NCBI RefSeq assembly: GCF_033366695.1
Contig: NZ_JAOBTQ010000001.1
Span: forward strand, 4,588,001-4,652,000
DNA: 64,000 nucleotides
Reading direction: 5' to 3'
Source: Streptomyces sp. SCL15-4
GTDB lineage: Bacteria; Actinomycetota; Actinomycetes; Streptomycetales; Streptomycetaceae
The notes under the pieces were generated by a model. The model saw only the letters and a program-made list of their open reading frames with translations. It was not told where the DNA came from and made no database searches. This document shows positions 17,141-26,356 of this stretch, piece by piece. The first letter of the stretch is position 1, and the number at the start of each line of letters is the position of its first letter. The position numbers and the translations under genes were made by a program.

Positions 17141-18124
17141 CTAGCTGGTGCCGCCCGCCCGCAGTGCGGCCAGGTCGGACTTGACGGTGTTGACCGGGAT
17201 GGCGAAGCCGAGACCGATGCTGCCGGCGTCCGAGGACGAGGACGCCTGCGAACCCGAGGAGTACATCGCGGAGTTGATCCCCACGACCCGGCCGTTCGCG
17301 TCGAACAGCGCGCCGCCGGAGTTGCCGGGGTTCAAGGAGGCGTCGGTCTGTATCGCCTTGTAGGTGGTGGTGGACGAGCCGGTGTCGCCGTTGAACTCAC
17401 GGCCGCCGAACTGGAACGGCCACTGGTCGTCGCCGCCCTGGCCCTGACCCCGGTTCTCGTCGGTGGAGACGGTGACGTCCCGGTCCAGGGCGGACACGAT
17501 GCCGCTGGTCACGGTGCCGGTCAGGCCCTCGGGGGAGCCGATGGCGACGACCGGGTCGCCGACCCGCACGGTGTCGGAGTCGCCGAGCGCCGCCGCCTTC
17601 AGGCCCTTGGCGCCCCGCACCTTGATCAGCGCGAGGTCCTTGGAGCTGTCGGTGCCGAGCACCTCGGCGGTGTGGCTCTCGCCGTCGCTGGTGCGCACCT
17701 TGACCGAGGTGGCGCCGGAGACGACGTGGTTGTTGGTGACGATCTCGCCGTCCGAGTCGATGATCACGCCGGAGCCGGTGGAGGAGCCGCCCGCGAGCGT
17801 CGCGTTGATCTCGACCACGCTCGGGCCGGCCGCGGCGGCGATCGCGGCGACGTCACCGCGCTTGGCGGTCGGCACCGCGGGGGCGCCGACGGCGGCGGCC
17901 GTGTCCTCGCCGGTCAGCTCCTGGACGGTGTAGGCCGTGGCACCGCCGACCGCCGCCGCCACCAGCGCGACGGCCGCGAGCAGCGCCACCGGTCCGCGGG
18001 TCCGCTTCTTCTCCGGCTCGGGTTGCGGCGCCGGCCGGTACGGCGGCGGGGGCGGCCACTCGGGGTGCGCGGAGGAGGCGGGGGAAGAGTACGGCTGCTC
18101 GTAAGTGCCCTGGCTCTCGGTCAT
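17141..18124 (-). CDS. Membrane-anchored HtrA-like serine protease without PDZ domain
   Basis: A 327-residue trypsin-like protease. A Pro-rich cytoplasmic N terminus (about 1-45) leads to one membrane helix (RGPVALLAAVALVAAAVGG) and an extracytoplasmic protease domain. The catalytic triad is His in VTNNHVVSG, Asp in SSKDLALIKV and Ser in NPGNSGGALF. The protein ends at VNTVKSDLAALRAGGTS, where HtrA/PepD proteins normally continue into a PDZ domain; that domain is absent. The adjacent two-component genes resemble mycobacterial mprAB, whose regulon includes pepD, so envelope protein quality control is the likely role. Confidence 0.9.
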   Translation of the reverse strand: MTESQGTYEQPYSSPASSAHPEWPPPPPYRPAPQPEPEKKRTRGPVALLAAVALVAAAVGGATAYTVQELTGEDTAAAVGAPAVPTAKRGDVAAIAAAAGPSVVEINATLAGGSSTGSGVIIDSDGEIVTNNHVVSGATSVKVRTSDGESHTAEVLGTDSSKDLALIKVRGAKGLKAAALGDSDTVRVGDPVVAIGSPEGLTGTVTSGIVSALDRDVTVSTDENRGQGQGGDDQWPFQFGGREFNGDTGSSTTTYKAIQTDASLNPGNSGGALFDANGRVVGINSAMYSSGSQASSSSDAGSIGLGFAIPVNTVKSDLAALRAGGTS

Positions 18125-18228
18125 GACAAAAGAGTCCCCCGTGACCATGAGAGCTTCCTGAGTGCACGCTGAGAAGCCCGGCAGAACCGTGTTTGCCCGA
18201 TATAAAGACGGGGAGGGAGGCGTGTCCC

Positions 18229-19254
18229 TCAGCCGGTGCACCCGCAGCTCGTGCGGACCACCAGGCGGGACGGGAACGTCTTCAGCCGTTCCCGGCGGGA
18301 GCCCGCCACGCGCAGGCCGTCGTCCAGGACCAGGTCGACCGCCGACCGGGCCATCGCCGACCGGTCGGAGGCCACCGTGGTCAGCGGCGGATCGGCGAGC
18401 GCGGCCTCCTTGATGTCGTCGAAACCGGCCACGCCCAGCTCGCCCGGCACGTCGATGCGCAGCTCGCGCGCGGCCCGCAGCAGGCCGATCGCCTGGTCGT
18501 CGGTGGAGCAGAAGATCGCCGGCGGGCGCCGGGGCCCGGCGAGGATGTCCAGCGCGATGCGATAGGCGTCGTAGCGGTTGTACGGCGCCTCGAACAACCG
18601 GCCCTCGATGGGCAGCCCCGCCTCCGCCATGGCCCGCTTCCAGCCCTCGACGTGGTCGGAGACCGGGTCGCCGACGGCCGGGGTCTGCGCCGTACCGCCC
18701 ATGCAGGCCACGTACTCGTAGCCGTGCTCCAGCAGGTGCCGCACCGCGAGCTGGGCGCCGCCGAGGTCGTCCGTCACCACGGCCACGTCGTCGATGGCCT
18801 CCGGCCGCTCGTGCAGCAGCACCACCCGGGCGTCCCAGGCGTCGATCTCGGCGGCGGCGAGGTCGTTCAGCGCGTGGGAGACGAGGATCAGGCCCGAGAC
18901 GCGCATCCCGAGGAAGGCGCGCAGATAGTGCACCTCGCGCTCGCCGATGTAGTCGGTGTTGCCGACCAGCACCATCTTCCCGCGCTCGGAGGCGGCCTGC
19001 TCGACCGCGTGCGCCATCTCGCCGAAGAACGGCTGGCGGGCGTCGGGAATGATCAGCCCTATGAGGTCGGTGCGCCGGGAGGCCATGGCCTGCGCCACCC
19101 GGTCGGGCCGGTACCCCAGTTCCTTGATCGCGGCGAGGACGCGCTCGCGCGTGGCCGGGGCGACCGGCCGGGGTCCGTTGTTGATGACATAACTGACGAC
19201 GGCGGTGGAGGTCCCAGCCAGCCGTGCCACGTCATCCCGAGTCACCTTGGCCAC
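18229..19254 (-). CDS. LacI-family transcriptional regulator
   Basis: A 341-residue repressor. The N-terminal helix-turn-helix and hinge are clear: [20 protein letters not shown] and then [20 protein letters not shown]. The periplasmic-binding-like sensor domain spans about 60-330, with [15 protein letters not shown] and [13 protein letters not shown]. It ends in a Cys pair (TSCGCTG). No sugar transport or catabolic genes are adjacent, so the operator and ligand cannot be named; it may act at a distance. Confidence 0.93.
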   Translation of the reverse strand: MAKVTRDDVARLAGTSTAVVSYVINNGPRPVAPATRERVLAAIKELGYRPDRVAQAMASRRTDLIGLIIPDARQPFFGEMAHAVEQAASERGKMVLVGNTDYIGEREVHYLRAFLGMRVSGLILVSHALNDLAAAEIDAWDARVVLLHERPEAIDDVAVVTDDLGGAQLAVRHLLEHGYEYVACMGGTAQTPAVGDPVSDHVEGWKRAMAEAGLPIEGRLFEAPYNRYDAYRIALDILAGPRRPPAIFCSTDDQAIGLLRAARELRIDVPGELGVAGFDDIKEAALADPPLTTVASDRSAMARSAVDLVLDDGLRVAGSRRERLKTFPSRLVVRTSCGCTG

Positions 19255-19340
19255 GCGCGGAGTCTACGCGGATGGACCCCGTCCGGGCAGGGCGTATCAC
19301 CAGGTGGCCGGGGTCCGTCCGGGCGGTGTCCGGGGGCCGG

Positions 19341-20120
19341 TCAGGCCTTGGCGTGCACCTCGGCTCCGGCCGGCACGGCGGTTGCGTCCGCATCTTCCGC
19401 CTTTGCCCGGGCGGCCTTGCCCTTGGCCTCCTCGGCGGCCCGGTCGGTCTTCTCGGGCGTAACGAATCGATAACCGACGTTCCGGACGGTGCCGATCAGC
19501 GACTCGTGCTCCGGGCCGAGCTTGGCCCGCAGCCGCCGTACGTGCACATCGACCGTCCGCGTGCCGCCGAAGTAGTCGTAGCCCCACACCTCCTGGAGCA
19601 GCTGGGCGCGGGTGAAGACCCGGCCGGGGTGCTGCGCGAGGTATTTGAGCAGCTCGAACTCCTTGAAGGTCAGGTCCAGGACCCGGCCCTTGAGCTTGGC
19701 GGAGTAGGTGGCCTCGTCCACGGACAGATCGCCGTTGCGGATCTCCATGGGCGAGTCGTCGTTGACGATCTGCTGGCGGCCCATGGCCAGACGCAGCCGC
19801 GCCTCGACCTCCGCCGGGCCGGCGGTGTCGAGCAGGACGTCGTCGATGCCCCAGTCGGCGGTGACGGCGGCGAGGCCGCCCTCGGTGACGACGAGGACGA
19901 GCGGACAGCCGGGGCCGGTGGAACGCAGCAGCTGGCACAGGCTGCGGACCTGCGGGAGGTCACGGCGGCCGTCGACGAGGATGACGTCGGCGCCCGGCGT
20001 GTCGACCAGCGCGGGCCCCTCCGCCGGAGCCACCCGCACGTTGTGCAGGAGCAGGCCGAGAGCGGGCAGTACTTCTGTCGACGGCTGGAGGGCGTTGGTC
20101 AGGAGCAGCAGAGAACTCAT
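19341..20120 (-). CDS. glnR: GlnR, global nitrogen regulator
   Basis: A 259-residue OmpR-type regulator that in Streptomyces activates or represses glnA, amtB, nirB and other nitrogen genes. The sequence and its position next to an alpha/beta hydrolase and a MoaD-like gene match S. coelicolor GlnR (SCO4159, from memory). The receiver-like domain (1-115) contains [14 protein letters not shown] but lacks the usual acidic pocket. The winged helix (about 140-225) has [40 protein letters not shown] and [10 protein letters not shown] 35-residue Ala/Lys-rich tail follows. It is an orphan, with no kinase gene alongside, as known for GlnR. The start is the ATG complementary to 20118-20120. Confidence 0.94.
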   Translation of the reverse strand: MSSLLLLTNALQPSTEVLPALGLLLHNVRVAPAEGPALVDTPGADVILVDGRRDLPQVRSLCQLLRSTGPGCPLVLVVTEGGLAAVTADWGIDDVLLDTAGPAEVEARLRLAMGRQQIVNDDSPMEIRNGDLSVDEATYSAKLKGRVLDLTFKEFELLKYLAQHPGRVFTRAQLLQEVWGYDYFGGTRTVDVHVRRLRAKLGPEHESLIGTVRNVGYRFVTPEKTDRAAEEAKGKAARAKAEDADATAVPAGAEVHAKA

Positions 20121-20303
20121 ATGTCTGGTTCCTCCTCGGTCCCTGCGAGGACGCTGTGCGGACGGGCACTGCTCTGCGATCCCGAAGGCCCCGTACACCC
20201 GCGGGGCACCTGAGGTTTCCCGCTTCGTATACAACGCTTCCGAAAGCACAAAAGGACCCGGGGGCTACGCTGCCCGAGTCCTCTGCCCAGCAGAATAGCC
20301 CAC

Positions 20304-21167
20304 ATGAGCAACCGACCGGCAGGTGATGCGGCACGTTCCACCGTTCGTCCGCATGGCGAGACGAAGGGAAACGGCCAGGTGCGGGCCTTTCTCCGCACGG
20401 CAGACGGGGTGTCGGTCGAATCCGTATACGATCCGGGCGCCGACGCCGTGTACGAAGGCTTTGCCGGTCCTTTGGAAGCCGATTCTCCGGTTTCCCGCGC
20501 ACCGGTGTTCGTGATCGCGCACGGCTTCACCGGGGACGTGGACCGGCCGCACGTCCGCCGGGTGGCCCGCGCGCTGCGCGGCCACGGAGCGGTCGTCACG
20601 TTCTCCTTCCGCGGCCACGGACGCTCCGGCGGCCGGTCCACCGTCGGCGACAAGGAGGTGCTGGACCTCGCCGCCGCCGTGGAGTGGGCCCGCCGCCTCG
20701 GGCACGCGCGCGTGGTGACCGTCGGCTTCTCCATGGGCGGCTCGGTGGTCCTGCGGCACGCGGCGCTGCGCCCCGGCACGGTGGACGCCGTGGTCTCGGT
20801 GAGCGCGCCCGCCCGCTGGTACTACCGCGGCACCGCCCCCATGCGCCGCCTGCACTGGCTGGTCACCCGGCCCGAGGGCCGCCTGGTCGGCCGCTACGGC
20901 CTGCGCACCCGCATCCACCACCGTGACTGGGACCCGGTCCCGCTCTCGCCGGTGCAGGCCGTCCCGCGGATCGCGCCGGTCCCGCTGCTCGTCGTGCACG
21001 GCGACCGCGACGGCTACTTCCCGCTCGACCACCCGCGGATGCTCGCCGAGGCCGCCGGCGACCACGGCGAACTGTGGATCGAGGCGGGCATGGGCCACGC
21101 CGAGCACGCGGCGGACGACGCCCTGCTGGCCCGGATCGGGGACTGGGCGGTGTCGGCGGCGGGCTAG
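20304..21167 (+). CDS. Alpha/beta hydrolase
   Basis: A 287-residue serine hydrolase. The oxyanion segment FVIAHGFTGDVDRPH, the nucleophile elbow VGFSMGGSVVL (Ser in GFSMGG), the acid LLVVHGDRDGYFPLDH and the catalytic histidine in GMGHAEHA are all in the expected order. There is no signal peptide, so it should be cytoplasmic. The substrate is unknown. It lies divergent from glnR, with the MoaD-like gene 56 bases downstream, an arrangement I recall as conserved in Streptomyces. Confidence 0.9.
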   Translation: MSNRPAGDAARSTVRPHGETKGNGQVRAFLRTADGVSVESVYDPGADAVYEGFAGPLEADSPVSRAPVFVIAHGFTGDVDRPHVRRVARALRGHGAVVTFSFRGHGRSGGRSTVGDKEVLDLAAAVEWARRLGHARVVTVGFSMGGSVVLRHAALRPGTVDAVVSVSAPARWYYRGTAPMRRLHWLVTRPEGRLVGRYGLRTRIHHRDWDPVPLSPVQAVPRIAPVPLLVVHGDRDGYFPLDHPRMLAEAAGDHGELWIEAGMGHAEHAADDALLARIGDWAVSAAG

Positions 21168-21223
21168 CCTGACTCACACTGTCTTTGACTTTTCTTGTTT
21201 CTTGCCGTCGATTGAGGATTCAG

Positions 21224-21478
21224 ATGCCCAAGGTCACGGTGCGCTACTGGGCCGCCGCCAAGGCCGCGGCCGAGGTCGCCGAGGAGCCGTACGAGGCGGA
21301 CACGCTGGCCGGTGCGCTGGCCGCCGTCCGCGCGCGCCACCCCGGTGAACTCACCCGCGTGCTCCAGCGTTGTTCCTTCCTCGTCGACGGCGACCCCGTC
21401 GGGACCCGCGCGCATGAGACGGTACGGCTGGCCGACGGCGGCACGGTCGAGGTGCTCCCGCCGTTCGCAGGAGGGTGA
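21224..21478 (+). CDS. MoaD/ThiS-like small sulfur carrier
   Basis: An 84-residue ubiquitin-fold protein that begins MPKVTVRYWAAAKAAAEV and ends in the diagnostic LPPFAGG. The C-terminal Gly-Gly is what an E1-like enzyme adenylates and thiocarboxylates. It may serve molybdopterin synthesis, though no moaE or moeB lies nearby, so the exact pathway is open. The stop overlaps a possible GTG of the next gene and the two are likely one transcript. Confidence 0.88.
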   Translation: MPKVTVRYWAAAKAAAEVAEEPYEADTLAGALAAVRARHPGELTRVLQRCSFLVDGDPVGTRAHETVRLADGGTVEVLPPFAGG

Positions 21479-21480
21479 GC

Positions 21481-22773
21481 ATGACCGACCAGCCGTACCA
21501 GGGCGGCCCGTACCAGGGCTACGACCCCTACCAGCAGCAGTCCCAGCAGTGGCCCGGACACGAGCAGCAGTACGGGCACGACCCCGAGACGACCCAGCAG
21601 TGGCAGGGCCAGACCTGGGAGACCCAGACGCACCCGGCGGTGCCGGCGGAGCAGACGCCGTACCCGCCGCGGCAGGAGCAGCCGCAGGCGCAGTACCAGC
21701 AGCCGTACTACCAGCAGCCGCAGCCGGAGCAGCAGGCGCAGTACCAGCACCCGCAGTACCAGGAGCCGCAGCCGCCGTACCGGCAGGACCAGCAGTACGC
21801 GGACCCGTACGCGGGAGCGTACGAAGGAGCGCACACCGGTTCCTACGCCGGAACGCCCGGCGGTTCGTACGCCGGCGCCCAGGAGCCCGAACCGGCACCG
21901 GCACCGGCACCGGCACCGGCACCGGCACCGGCCGCCTCCGTGCCCGCCGCGGCCGAGGGCGCCGAGCCGGCCGACGAGCCCGCCTACGGCCCCGCCACCC
22001 TCGCCGGCAACGCCCGGATCACCGACGCCCAGCGGGCCCGCCTGGAGGGACGTTCACCGATCATCGAGCCCGGCATGCAGCCGGCGGCGCTCACCGCGCT
22101 GCTGGGCCTGCTGCTGGCCGCGGCGGCGCCCGTCGCGTCGTACGCCCTGGTCGTGCCGCTGGTGGTGCTCCAGGCGGTGACGGCCGCGGGCTGGTTCCGG
22201 CTGAACGGCATGTGGCCCGCCCGGCAGGGCATCGCGCTGGCCTTCGCGGGCGCGCTGACGGCCGACGCGGCGGTCCTCGCGGCCGGCCGCGGCCACGCGC
22301 TGGTGGCCATCCTCGGCTCGCTCGGCCTGTGGGTCCTGCTCTCGCTCGTGCTCCAGCTCCGCTCGCACGCCTCGCCGGACGAACGGATCAGCGGCCTGAT
22401 GGCCACGGTCGTCTCGGCGGCCCTCGCGGTGCTGGCCACCGGCTATCTGGCCGCGGGTGCCGACGAGGTGTCGGTGGGCGCGGCGGCCGTCGCGGCGGCG
22501 GTCGTGGCGCGCGCCCTGCCCCTGCCGGGCCCGGCCCGGGCCGTGGCCGCGCTGCTCGCGGCGGCGGGCGCGGGCATCGTGGTGGGCGGCATGACCGGCC
22601 TCGGCACCAAGGGCGCCGTCCTCGGCGCGGCGGCCGGGGCGTGCGCGCTGATCGGCCACCGGGTGGCGAGCTACGACTACCCGTCCCGGTTCGTGCACTT
22701 CACGGCGGGCGTCGCCCTGCCGCTGTCGGCGGCGGCCCCCGTGGTGTGGGCGCTGGGCCGAGCGCTGGGCTAG
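21481..22773 (+). CDS. Membrane protein with Gln/Pro/Tyr-rich N terminus
   Basis: A 430-residue protein with two unlike halves. Residues 1-155 are low-complexity, rich in Gln, Pro and Tyr (many YQQP and QYQ blocks), with an Ala-Pro run at about 138-148. Residues about 195-430 hold seven or eight hydrophobic segments with few charged loops. The ATG at 21481 is preferred over the GTG at 21475 because AGGAGGG lies five bases upstream of it. No family was recognised. The flexible N terminus probably lies in the cytoplasm. It is co-transcribed with the MoaD-like gene by position. Confidence 0.78.
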   Translation: MTDQPYQGGPYQGYDPYQQQSQQWPGHEQQYGHDPETTQQWQGQTWETQTHPAVPAEQTPYPPRQEQPQAQYQQPYYQQPQPEQQAQYQHPQYQEPQPPYRQDQQYADPYAGAYEGAHTGSYAGTPGGSYAGAQEPEPAPAPAPAPAPAPAASVPAAAEGAEPADEPAYGPATLAGNARITDAQRARLEGRSPIIEPGMQPAALTALLGLLLAAAAPVASYALVVPLVVLQAVTAAGWFRLNGMWPARQGIALAFAGALTADAAVLAAGRGHALVAILGSLGLWVLLSLVLQLRSHASPDERISGLMATVVSAALAVLATGYLAAGADEVSVGAAAVAAAVVARALPLPGPARAVAALLAAAGAGIVVGGMTGLGTKGAVLGAAAGACALIGHRVASYDYPSRFVHFTAGVALPLSAAAPVVWALGRALG

Positions 22774-23117
22774 CCCGGTCCGTCCATGCCCTGGGCATAT
22801 GGGGCCGGTAGGCATCGGGCCAATCAACCCGGTCACACGGACCCCTTCCGTCCCACGCGGCGCCGACTGTGCGGACCGGCCGGCCCTCCGGGGAATCGGC
22901 CCGGAGATCCAATTCCGCGCCGTCGGCCCGCCGGCCTGCGTTTTCCCTGATCATCACGGCTCTCGCGGATGCTCTTGGCCGTAAAACGCGCCTTCCGGAT
23001 CAGCAACCGTTGATCAGGCTCTGAGCCCTATCTAGCCTCTTCAGGAGTCTTCACCGGGCCCAGACGCGCGTCGTCTTCGCCGAGCACGAAATCCCCAGCC
23101 GAGCATGGGAGATCACC
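22774..23117 (+). other. Intergenic leader of the bes-like genes
   Basis: The 344 bases before the halogenase gene hold no convincing gene. A promoter-like pair (23010-23038) and a small inverted repeat are visible. The stretch is less G+C rich than its surroundings between about 22900 and 23040, which fits a promoter region or the left edge of an inserted segment. Confidence 0.5.
23010..23038 (+). promoter_or_regulatory. Candidate promoter of the bes-like operon
   Basis: TTGATC (23010-23015) and TAGCCT (23033-23038) are separated by 17 bases, a good fit to the main Streptomyces promoter class. The -35 overlaps an inverted repeat, GATCA (22998-23002) and TGATC (23011-23015), which could be an operator. 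This leaves a leader of about 70 bases before the GTG of the halogenase gene. Confidence 0.4.
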
Positions 23118-23873
23118 GTGAGCAGCAATGGGCAGGAAAGCACTGTCGTCAACCCCCTGGAGCAGGACGCCGTCCGCCGCATGGCGCACCACTACCACCG
23201 GTACGGCATCGTCACCGTCACCGACCTGATCCGAGAAGAGACCCGCAAGAGCGTACGGGCCGAGGCGGACCGGCTTCTGGACAAGTACGCCGAGCGGCGC
23301 GACCTCCGCCTACAGACCACCGGCTACACCCGCCGCTCGATGTCCGTGGTGCAGAGCGAGACGATCGCCGGCAACAGCGAACTGGTCACCTCGGTCTACG
23401 CGAATCCGGAACTGCTCGGCGCGCTGGAACGCATAGCCGGCGAGAAACTCCACCCCTGTCCCAAGGCCGACGAGGAATTCCTCATCACCCGGCAGGAACG
23501 GAGCGGGGACACGCACGGCTGGCACTGGGGCGATTTCAGCTTCGCCCTGATCTGGGTCCTCCAGGCCCCGCCCATGGAAATCGGCGGCATGCTCCAGTGC
23601 GTGCCGCACACGGAATGGGACAAGAGCGATCCGCGGATCCACCAGTATCTCGTCGACAATCCCATCCACACCTATCACTTCGCCTCGGGTGACGTGTATT
23701 TCCTGCGTACCGACACCACGCTCCACCGCACGATTCCGCTGCGCGAGGACGCCACCCGCATCATCCTCAACATGACGTGGGCGGGCGAGCGGGACCTGCG
23801 GCGCGAACTCCAGGGCGACGACCGCTGGTGGGAGGACGCCGACGTGCCGGCCGCCGCCGCCCTGGAGGAGTGA
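23118..23873 (+). CDS. besD: BesD-like Fe(II)/2-oxoglutarate amino acid halogenase
   Basis: A 251-residue enzyme of the BesD/HalD family, which chlorinates free lysine at C4 by a radical mechanism using Fe(II), 2-oxoglutarate, oxygen and chloride. The key evidence is the metal motif His136-Trp137-Gly138 (GWHWGDF): the carboxylate that hydroxylases have at the third position is replaced by Gly, leaving room for chloride. The distal ligand His203 (TLHRT) and the 2-oxoglutarate Arg214 follow at BesD-like spacing. Residues that, as I recall, bind lysine in BesD have counterparts here: His133, Asp139, Thr220 and the WW pair at 237-238. The GTG at 23118 follows GGGAG. BesC- and BesB-like genes follow on the same strand. 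Confidence 0.88.
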   Translation: MSSNGQESTVVNPLEQDAVRRMAHHYHRYGIVTVTDLIREETRKSVRAEADRLLDKYAERRDLRLQTTGYTRRSMSVVQSETIAGNSELVTSVYANPELLGALERIAGEKLHPCPKADEEFLITRQERSGDTHGWHWGDFSFALIWVLQAPPMEIGGMLQCVPHTEWDKSDPRIHQYLVDNPIHTYHFASGDVYFLRTDTTLHRTIPLREDATRIILNMTWAGERDLRRELQGDDRWWEDADVPAAAALEE

Positions 23874-23955
23874 CCGGCGCCCGTTCCCGCGGCCCGGCCA
23901 GGGCCTGACGCACCTTCCCGCTTTCGCCCGCCTTCTCCCGCGACGAGGGACCACC

Positions 23956-24723
23956 ATGACCGATCTGAACACCCCCGAAGCCAAGCCGCTGACGGACCAC
24001 TTCGACCACGTGGAGCCGGGCATCCGCCGGCGGATCGCCGTACAGGACCCGGAGATCAAGGACTATCTGGACGGAGTGCTCGCGAAGATCGCCTCGCACC
24101 GCGGCGTCGAGCACCCGTACCTGAACGCCTACCGCACCACGGCGCTCACCCCGGAGCAGGAGCGCCTGATGTACAGCGAGTGCTACTACTTCTTCCGCTA
24201 CCTCCCCTTCTACATCACGGGGATGGCGGTCAAGACGCGCGACGAGATGATCCTCCGGGAGATCATCCTGAACGTGGCGGACGAGGTCGGCGGAGAGGTC
24301 ACGCACTCCACCCTCTTCGCCGGATTCCTCGCCCGGATCGGCATCGACAAGGAGCACCTGGACGGCTACGAACCGCTGGAGGTCACCAAGCGGCTCAACG
24401 ACGGCATCCGGGTCCTGTACACCGAGTCGCCGATCCACAAGGCCCTCGGCGCGCTCTACGCCGACGAGACCATGTCGTCCATCATGGTCTCCAAGATCAA
24501 CGACGGGCTGCGCAACCAGGGCTACGACGACGACCTGCGCCACTTCTGGCAGCTGCACATCGACGTCGAGGTCGGGCACAGCAACTCCGTCTTCAACGCC
24601 ATCGCCCCCTACGTCGGCTCGGCCGCCACCCGCGCCGAGTTCGAGTCGGGCGCCTACGAGTTCCTCGGGCTGGTGGAGGACTACTGGGACGGTGTGCAGC
24701 GGCTCGTGGGCCTGGACGCATGA
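23956..24723 (+). CDS. besC: BesC-like heme-oxygenase-fold diiron oxidase
   Basis: A 255-residue helical protein of the heme-oxygenase-like diiron oxidase (HDO) superfamily. In the bes pathway BesC uses oxygen to cleave 4-chlorolysine to 4-chloroallylglycine, releasing formaldehyde and ammonia. Metal-ligand-rich helices are visible: LMYSECYYFFRYLPFY, ILNVADEVGGEVTHSTLF and FWQLHIDVEVGHSNSVF, supplying Glu, His and Asp side chains. The length equals that of BesC as I recall it. The gene starts 82 bases after the halogenase stop with GAGGGACC before the ATG, and its stop overlaps the next start (ATGA). The halogenase next to it makes BesC far more likely than other HDO functions. Confidence 0.85.
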   Translation: MTDLNTPEAKPLTDHFDHVEPGIRRRIAVQDPEIKDYLDGVLAKIASHRGVEHPYLNAYRTTALTPEQERLMYSECYYFFRYLPFYITGMAVKTRDEMILREIILNVADEVGGEVTHSTLFAGFLARIGIDKEHLDGYEPLEVTKRLNDGIRVLYTESPIHKALGALYADETMSSIMVSKINDGLRNQGYDDDLRHFWQLHIDVEVGHSNSVFNAIAPYVGSAATRAEFESGAYEFLGLVEDYWDGVQRLVGLDA

Positions 24724-26276
24724 GCCCAGCGGCATCCGGCACCACCGGGTCGGCCGACGGCCTGCGGCACATCGCCGCCGGGCGGCCCGTCCCCGGGTCC
24801 GTGCACTCGGTGTCCGTCTCGATCCCCGACGTGGCCTCGGTCATCGGCTACGAGTCGCACGACCCGGCCACCCTGAGCCGTATCTCCTGGGGCTACCCGC
24901 GCTTCCGGCCCCATCCGTACGTGGCCCGGGTGGCGGAGCTGGCCGCGCGCGAGGACGCGGGCGGGGAACGGGACGGGGAGCTGCTGCCGACCCGCTCGGC
25001 GCACGCCGCGCGGGCCGCCGCGGCCTACGCCGGCCTGCCGCCCGACGCGGTGCGCGACCTCACCCTCGGCGGACACGTGCTGTCCGGGGTGCGGCTGCCC
25101 GCCAAAGGGCCCGGGGCCGCGCGGGCGCGGGCCCACGTCATGCACACCGGCGGCCACCTGTCCTCGCGGCAGGCGGAGGACGTGTTGTGGGACGCCGGCC
25201 TGATCGACGGCCGGCAGCCCGAGGAGACGGTGGACGAGTCGCCCGGCAAGGCCGTCACGGCGGCCCTCGCCGACGCCTACGGCGTGCCCGGCCCGGAGTA
25301 CGTGAGCTTGCGCAACAGCGGCATGAACGCGGTGGCGGCGGCCATCGAGGCGGTCACGGAGATCCAGCGGGACAGCGGGCGGCGCCGCTGGCTCCAGCTC
25401 GGCTGGATCTTCTTCGACACCATGCACCTGTTCGAGAAGAAGGTCGTGGACGCCGAGCACACCACCGTCCCCGACCCCTTCGACCTGGCGGAGGTCGCCC
25501 GGGTCGCCGCCGCGCACGCGGGCGAACTGGCCGGCATCGTCGCGGAGATCCCGAGCAACCCCGGGCTGAGCGTCCCCGACCTGCCGGCGCTGCGCGAGAT
25601 CGCCGACCGGGTCGGCTGCGCCCTGGTCGTCGACGCGACGATCGCCACCCCGCACAACGTCGACGTGGTGCCGTACGCCGACGTGGTCTGCGAGAGCCTG
25701 ACCAAGTACGCCACCGGCTCGGCCGACGTGCTGACGGGCGCGGTGGTGGTCGCCCCCGGGTCCCCGTTCGCGCGGGACCTGCTGACCGTGCTGCCGCGGT
25801 ACGGCGACGAGCCCTACCGCCGGGACACGGCCCGGGTGGCCGCCCGCATCCGTGGCTACGCCGAGCGGATGGAGCGGGTGAACGCGGGCGCCCTCGCCCT
25901 CGTCGAGTGCCTGGACCGCCACCGGGACGTGGTGCGCGGCACCGGCTGGCCGCTCGATGCCCGCTCCGCCGCCAACTACCGCAAGGTGGCCCGGCGTCCC
26001 GACGCGCCCGGCGGACTGCTCATGGTGGATCTCAAGGTGCCCCTGGAGCAGGTCTACGACCGGCTCGCGGTGGCCAAGGGGCCCAGTTTCGGCGCGGAGT
26101 TCACCATGGCGTCCCCGCAGGTCTTCATCGCCCACTACGACCTGCTCGCCACCGACCGGGGGCGGGCCGCGCTGCGCGAGCGCGGGCTGCACCGGGACAT
26201 GCTGCGGGTCTCCGTCGGCACCGAGCCGCCGGAGGCGGTGGTGGAGACCTTCGAACGGGCCCTGCGGCCCGGCTGA
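24720..26276 (+). CDS. besB: BesB-like PLP enzyme forming the terminal alkyne
   Basis: A 518-residue fold-type I PLP enzyme related to cystathionine gamma-synthase. The Schiff-base lysine is in CESLTKYATGSADV; other landmarks are SLRNSGMNAVAAAIEAV, IPSNPGLSVPDLPAL and VVDATIATPHNVDV. In the bes pathway BesB eliminates chloride from 4-chloroallylglycine to give L-propargylglycine. It is longer than ordinary gamma-synthases by a 150-residue N-terminal region, in line with an unusual member. The ATG overlaps the BesC stop, so the two are translationally coupled. Without the context it would only be called a Cys/Met-metabolism PLP enzyme. Confidence 0.82.
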   Translation: MSPAASGTTGSADGLRHIAAGRPVPGSVHSVSVSIPDVASVIGYESHDPATLSRISWGYPRFRPHPYVARVAELAAREDAGGERDGELLPTRSAHAARAAAAYAGLPPDAVRDLTLGGHVLSGVRLPAKGPGAARARAHVMHTGGHLSSRQAEDVLWDAGLIDGRQPEETVDESPGKAVTAALADAYGVPGPEYVSLRNSGMNAVAAAIEAVTEIQRDSGRRRWLQLGWIFFDTMHLFEKKVVDAEHTTVPDPFDLAEVARVAAAHAGELAGIVAEIPSNPGLSVPDLPALREIADRVGCALVVDATIATPHNVDVVPYADVVCESLTKYATGSADVLTGAVVVAPGSPFARDLLTVLPRYGDEPYRRDTARVAARIRGYAERMERVNAGALALVECLDRHRDVVRGTGWPLDARSAANYRKVARRPDAPGGLLMVDLKVPLEQVYDRLAVAKGPSFGAEFTMASPQVFIAHYDLLATDRGRAALRERGLHRDMLRVSVGTEPPEAVVETFERALRPG

Positions 26277-26285
26277 CCGGCGCGC

Positions 26286-26339
26286 CGGAGCGGAAGGCGG
26301 GACGGGTCCTCGGGGCCCGCCCCGCCTTCCGCCGCTCCA
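26286..26339. terminator. Hairpin between convergent besB and besA
   Basis: GGAGCG-GAAGGCGGG on the left pairs with CCCGCCTTCCGCCGCTCC on the right apart from a three-base bulge. The hairpin lies just after the besB stop and just before the end of the convergent ligase gene, so it probably ends both transcripts. Confidence 0.65.
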
Positions 26340-26356
26340 CCGGGCCCGTCCCGCGG

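Noticed and set aside
21885-21930. CCGGCA repeat as a regulatory microsatellite
   Set aside because: It encodes an in-frame Ala-Pro linker within the membrane protein gene, a common flexible segment.
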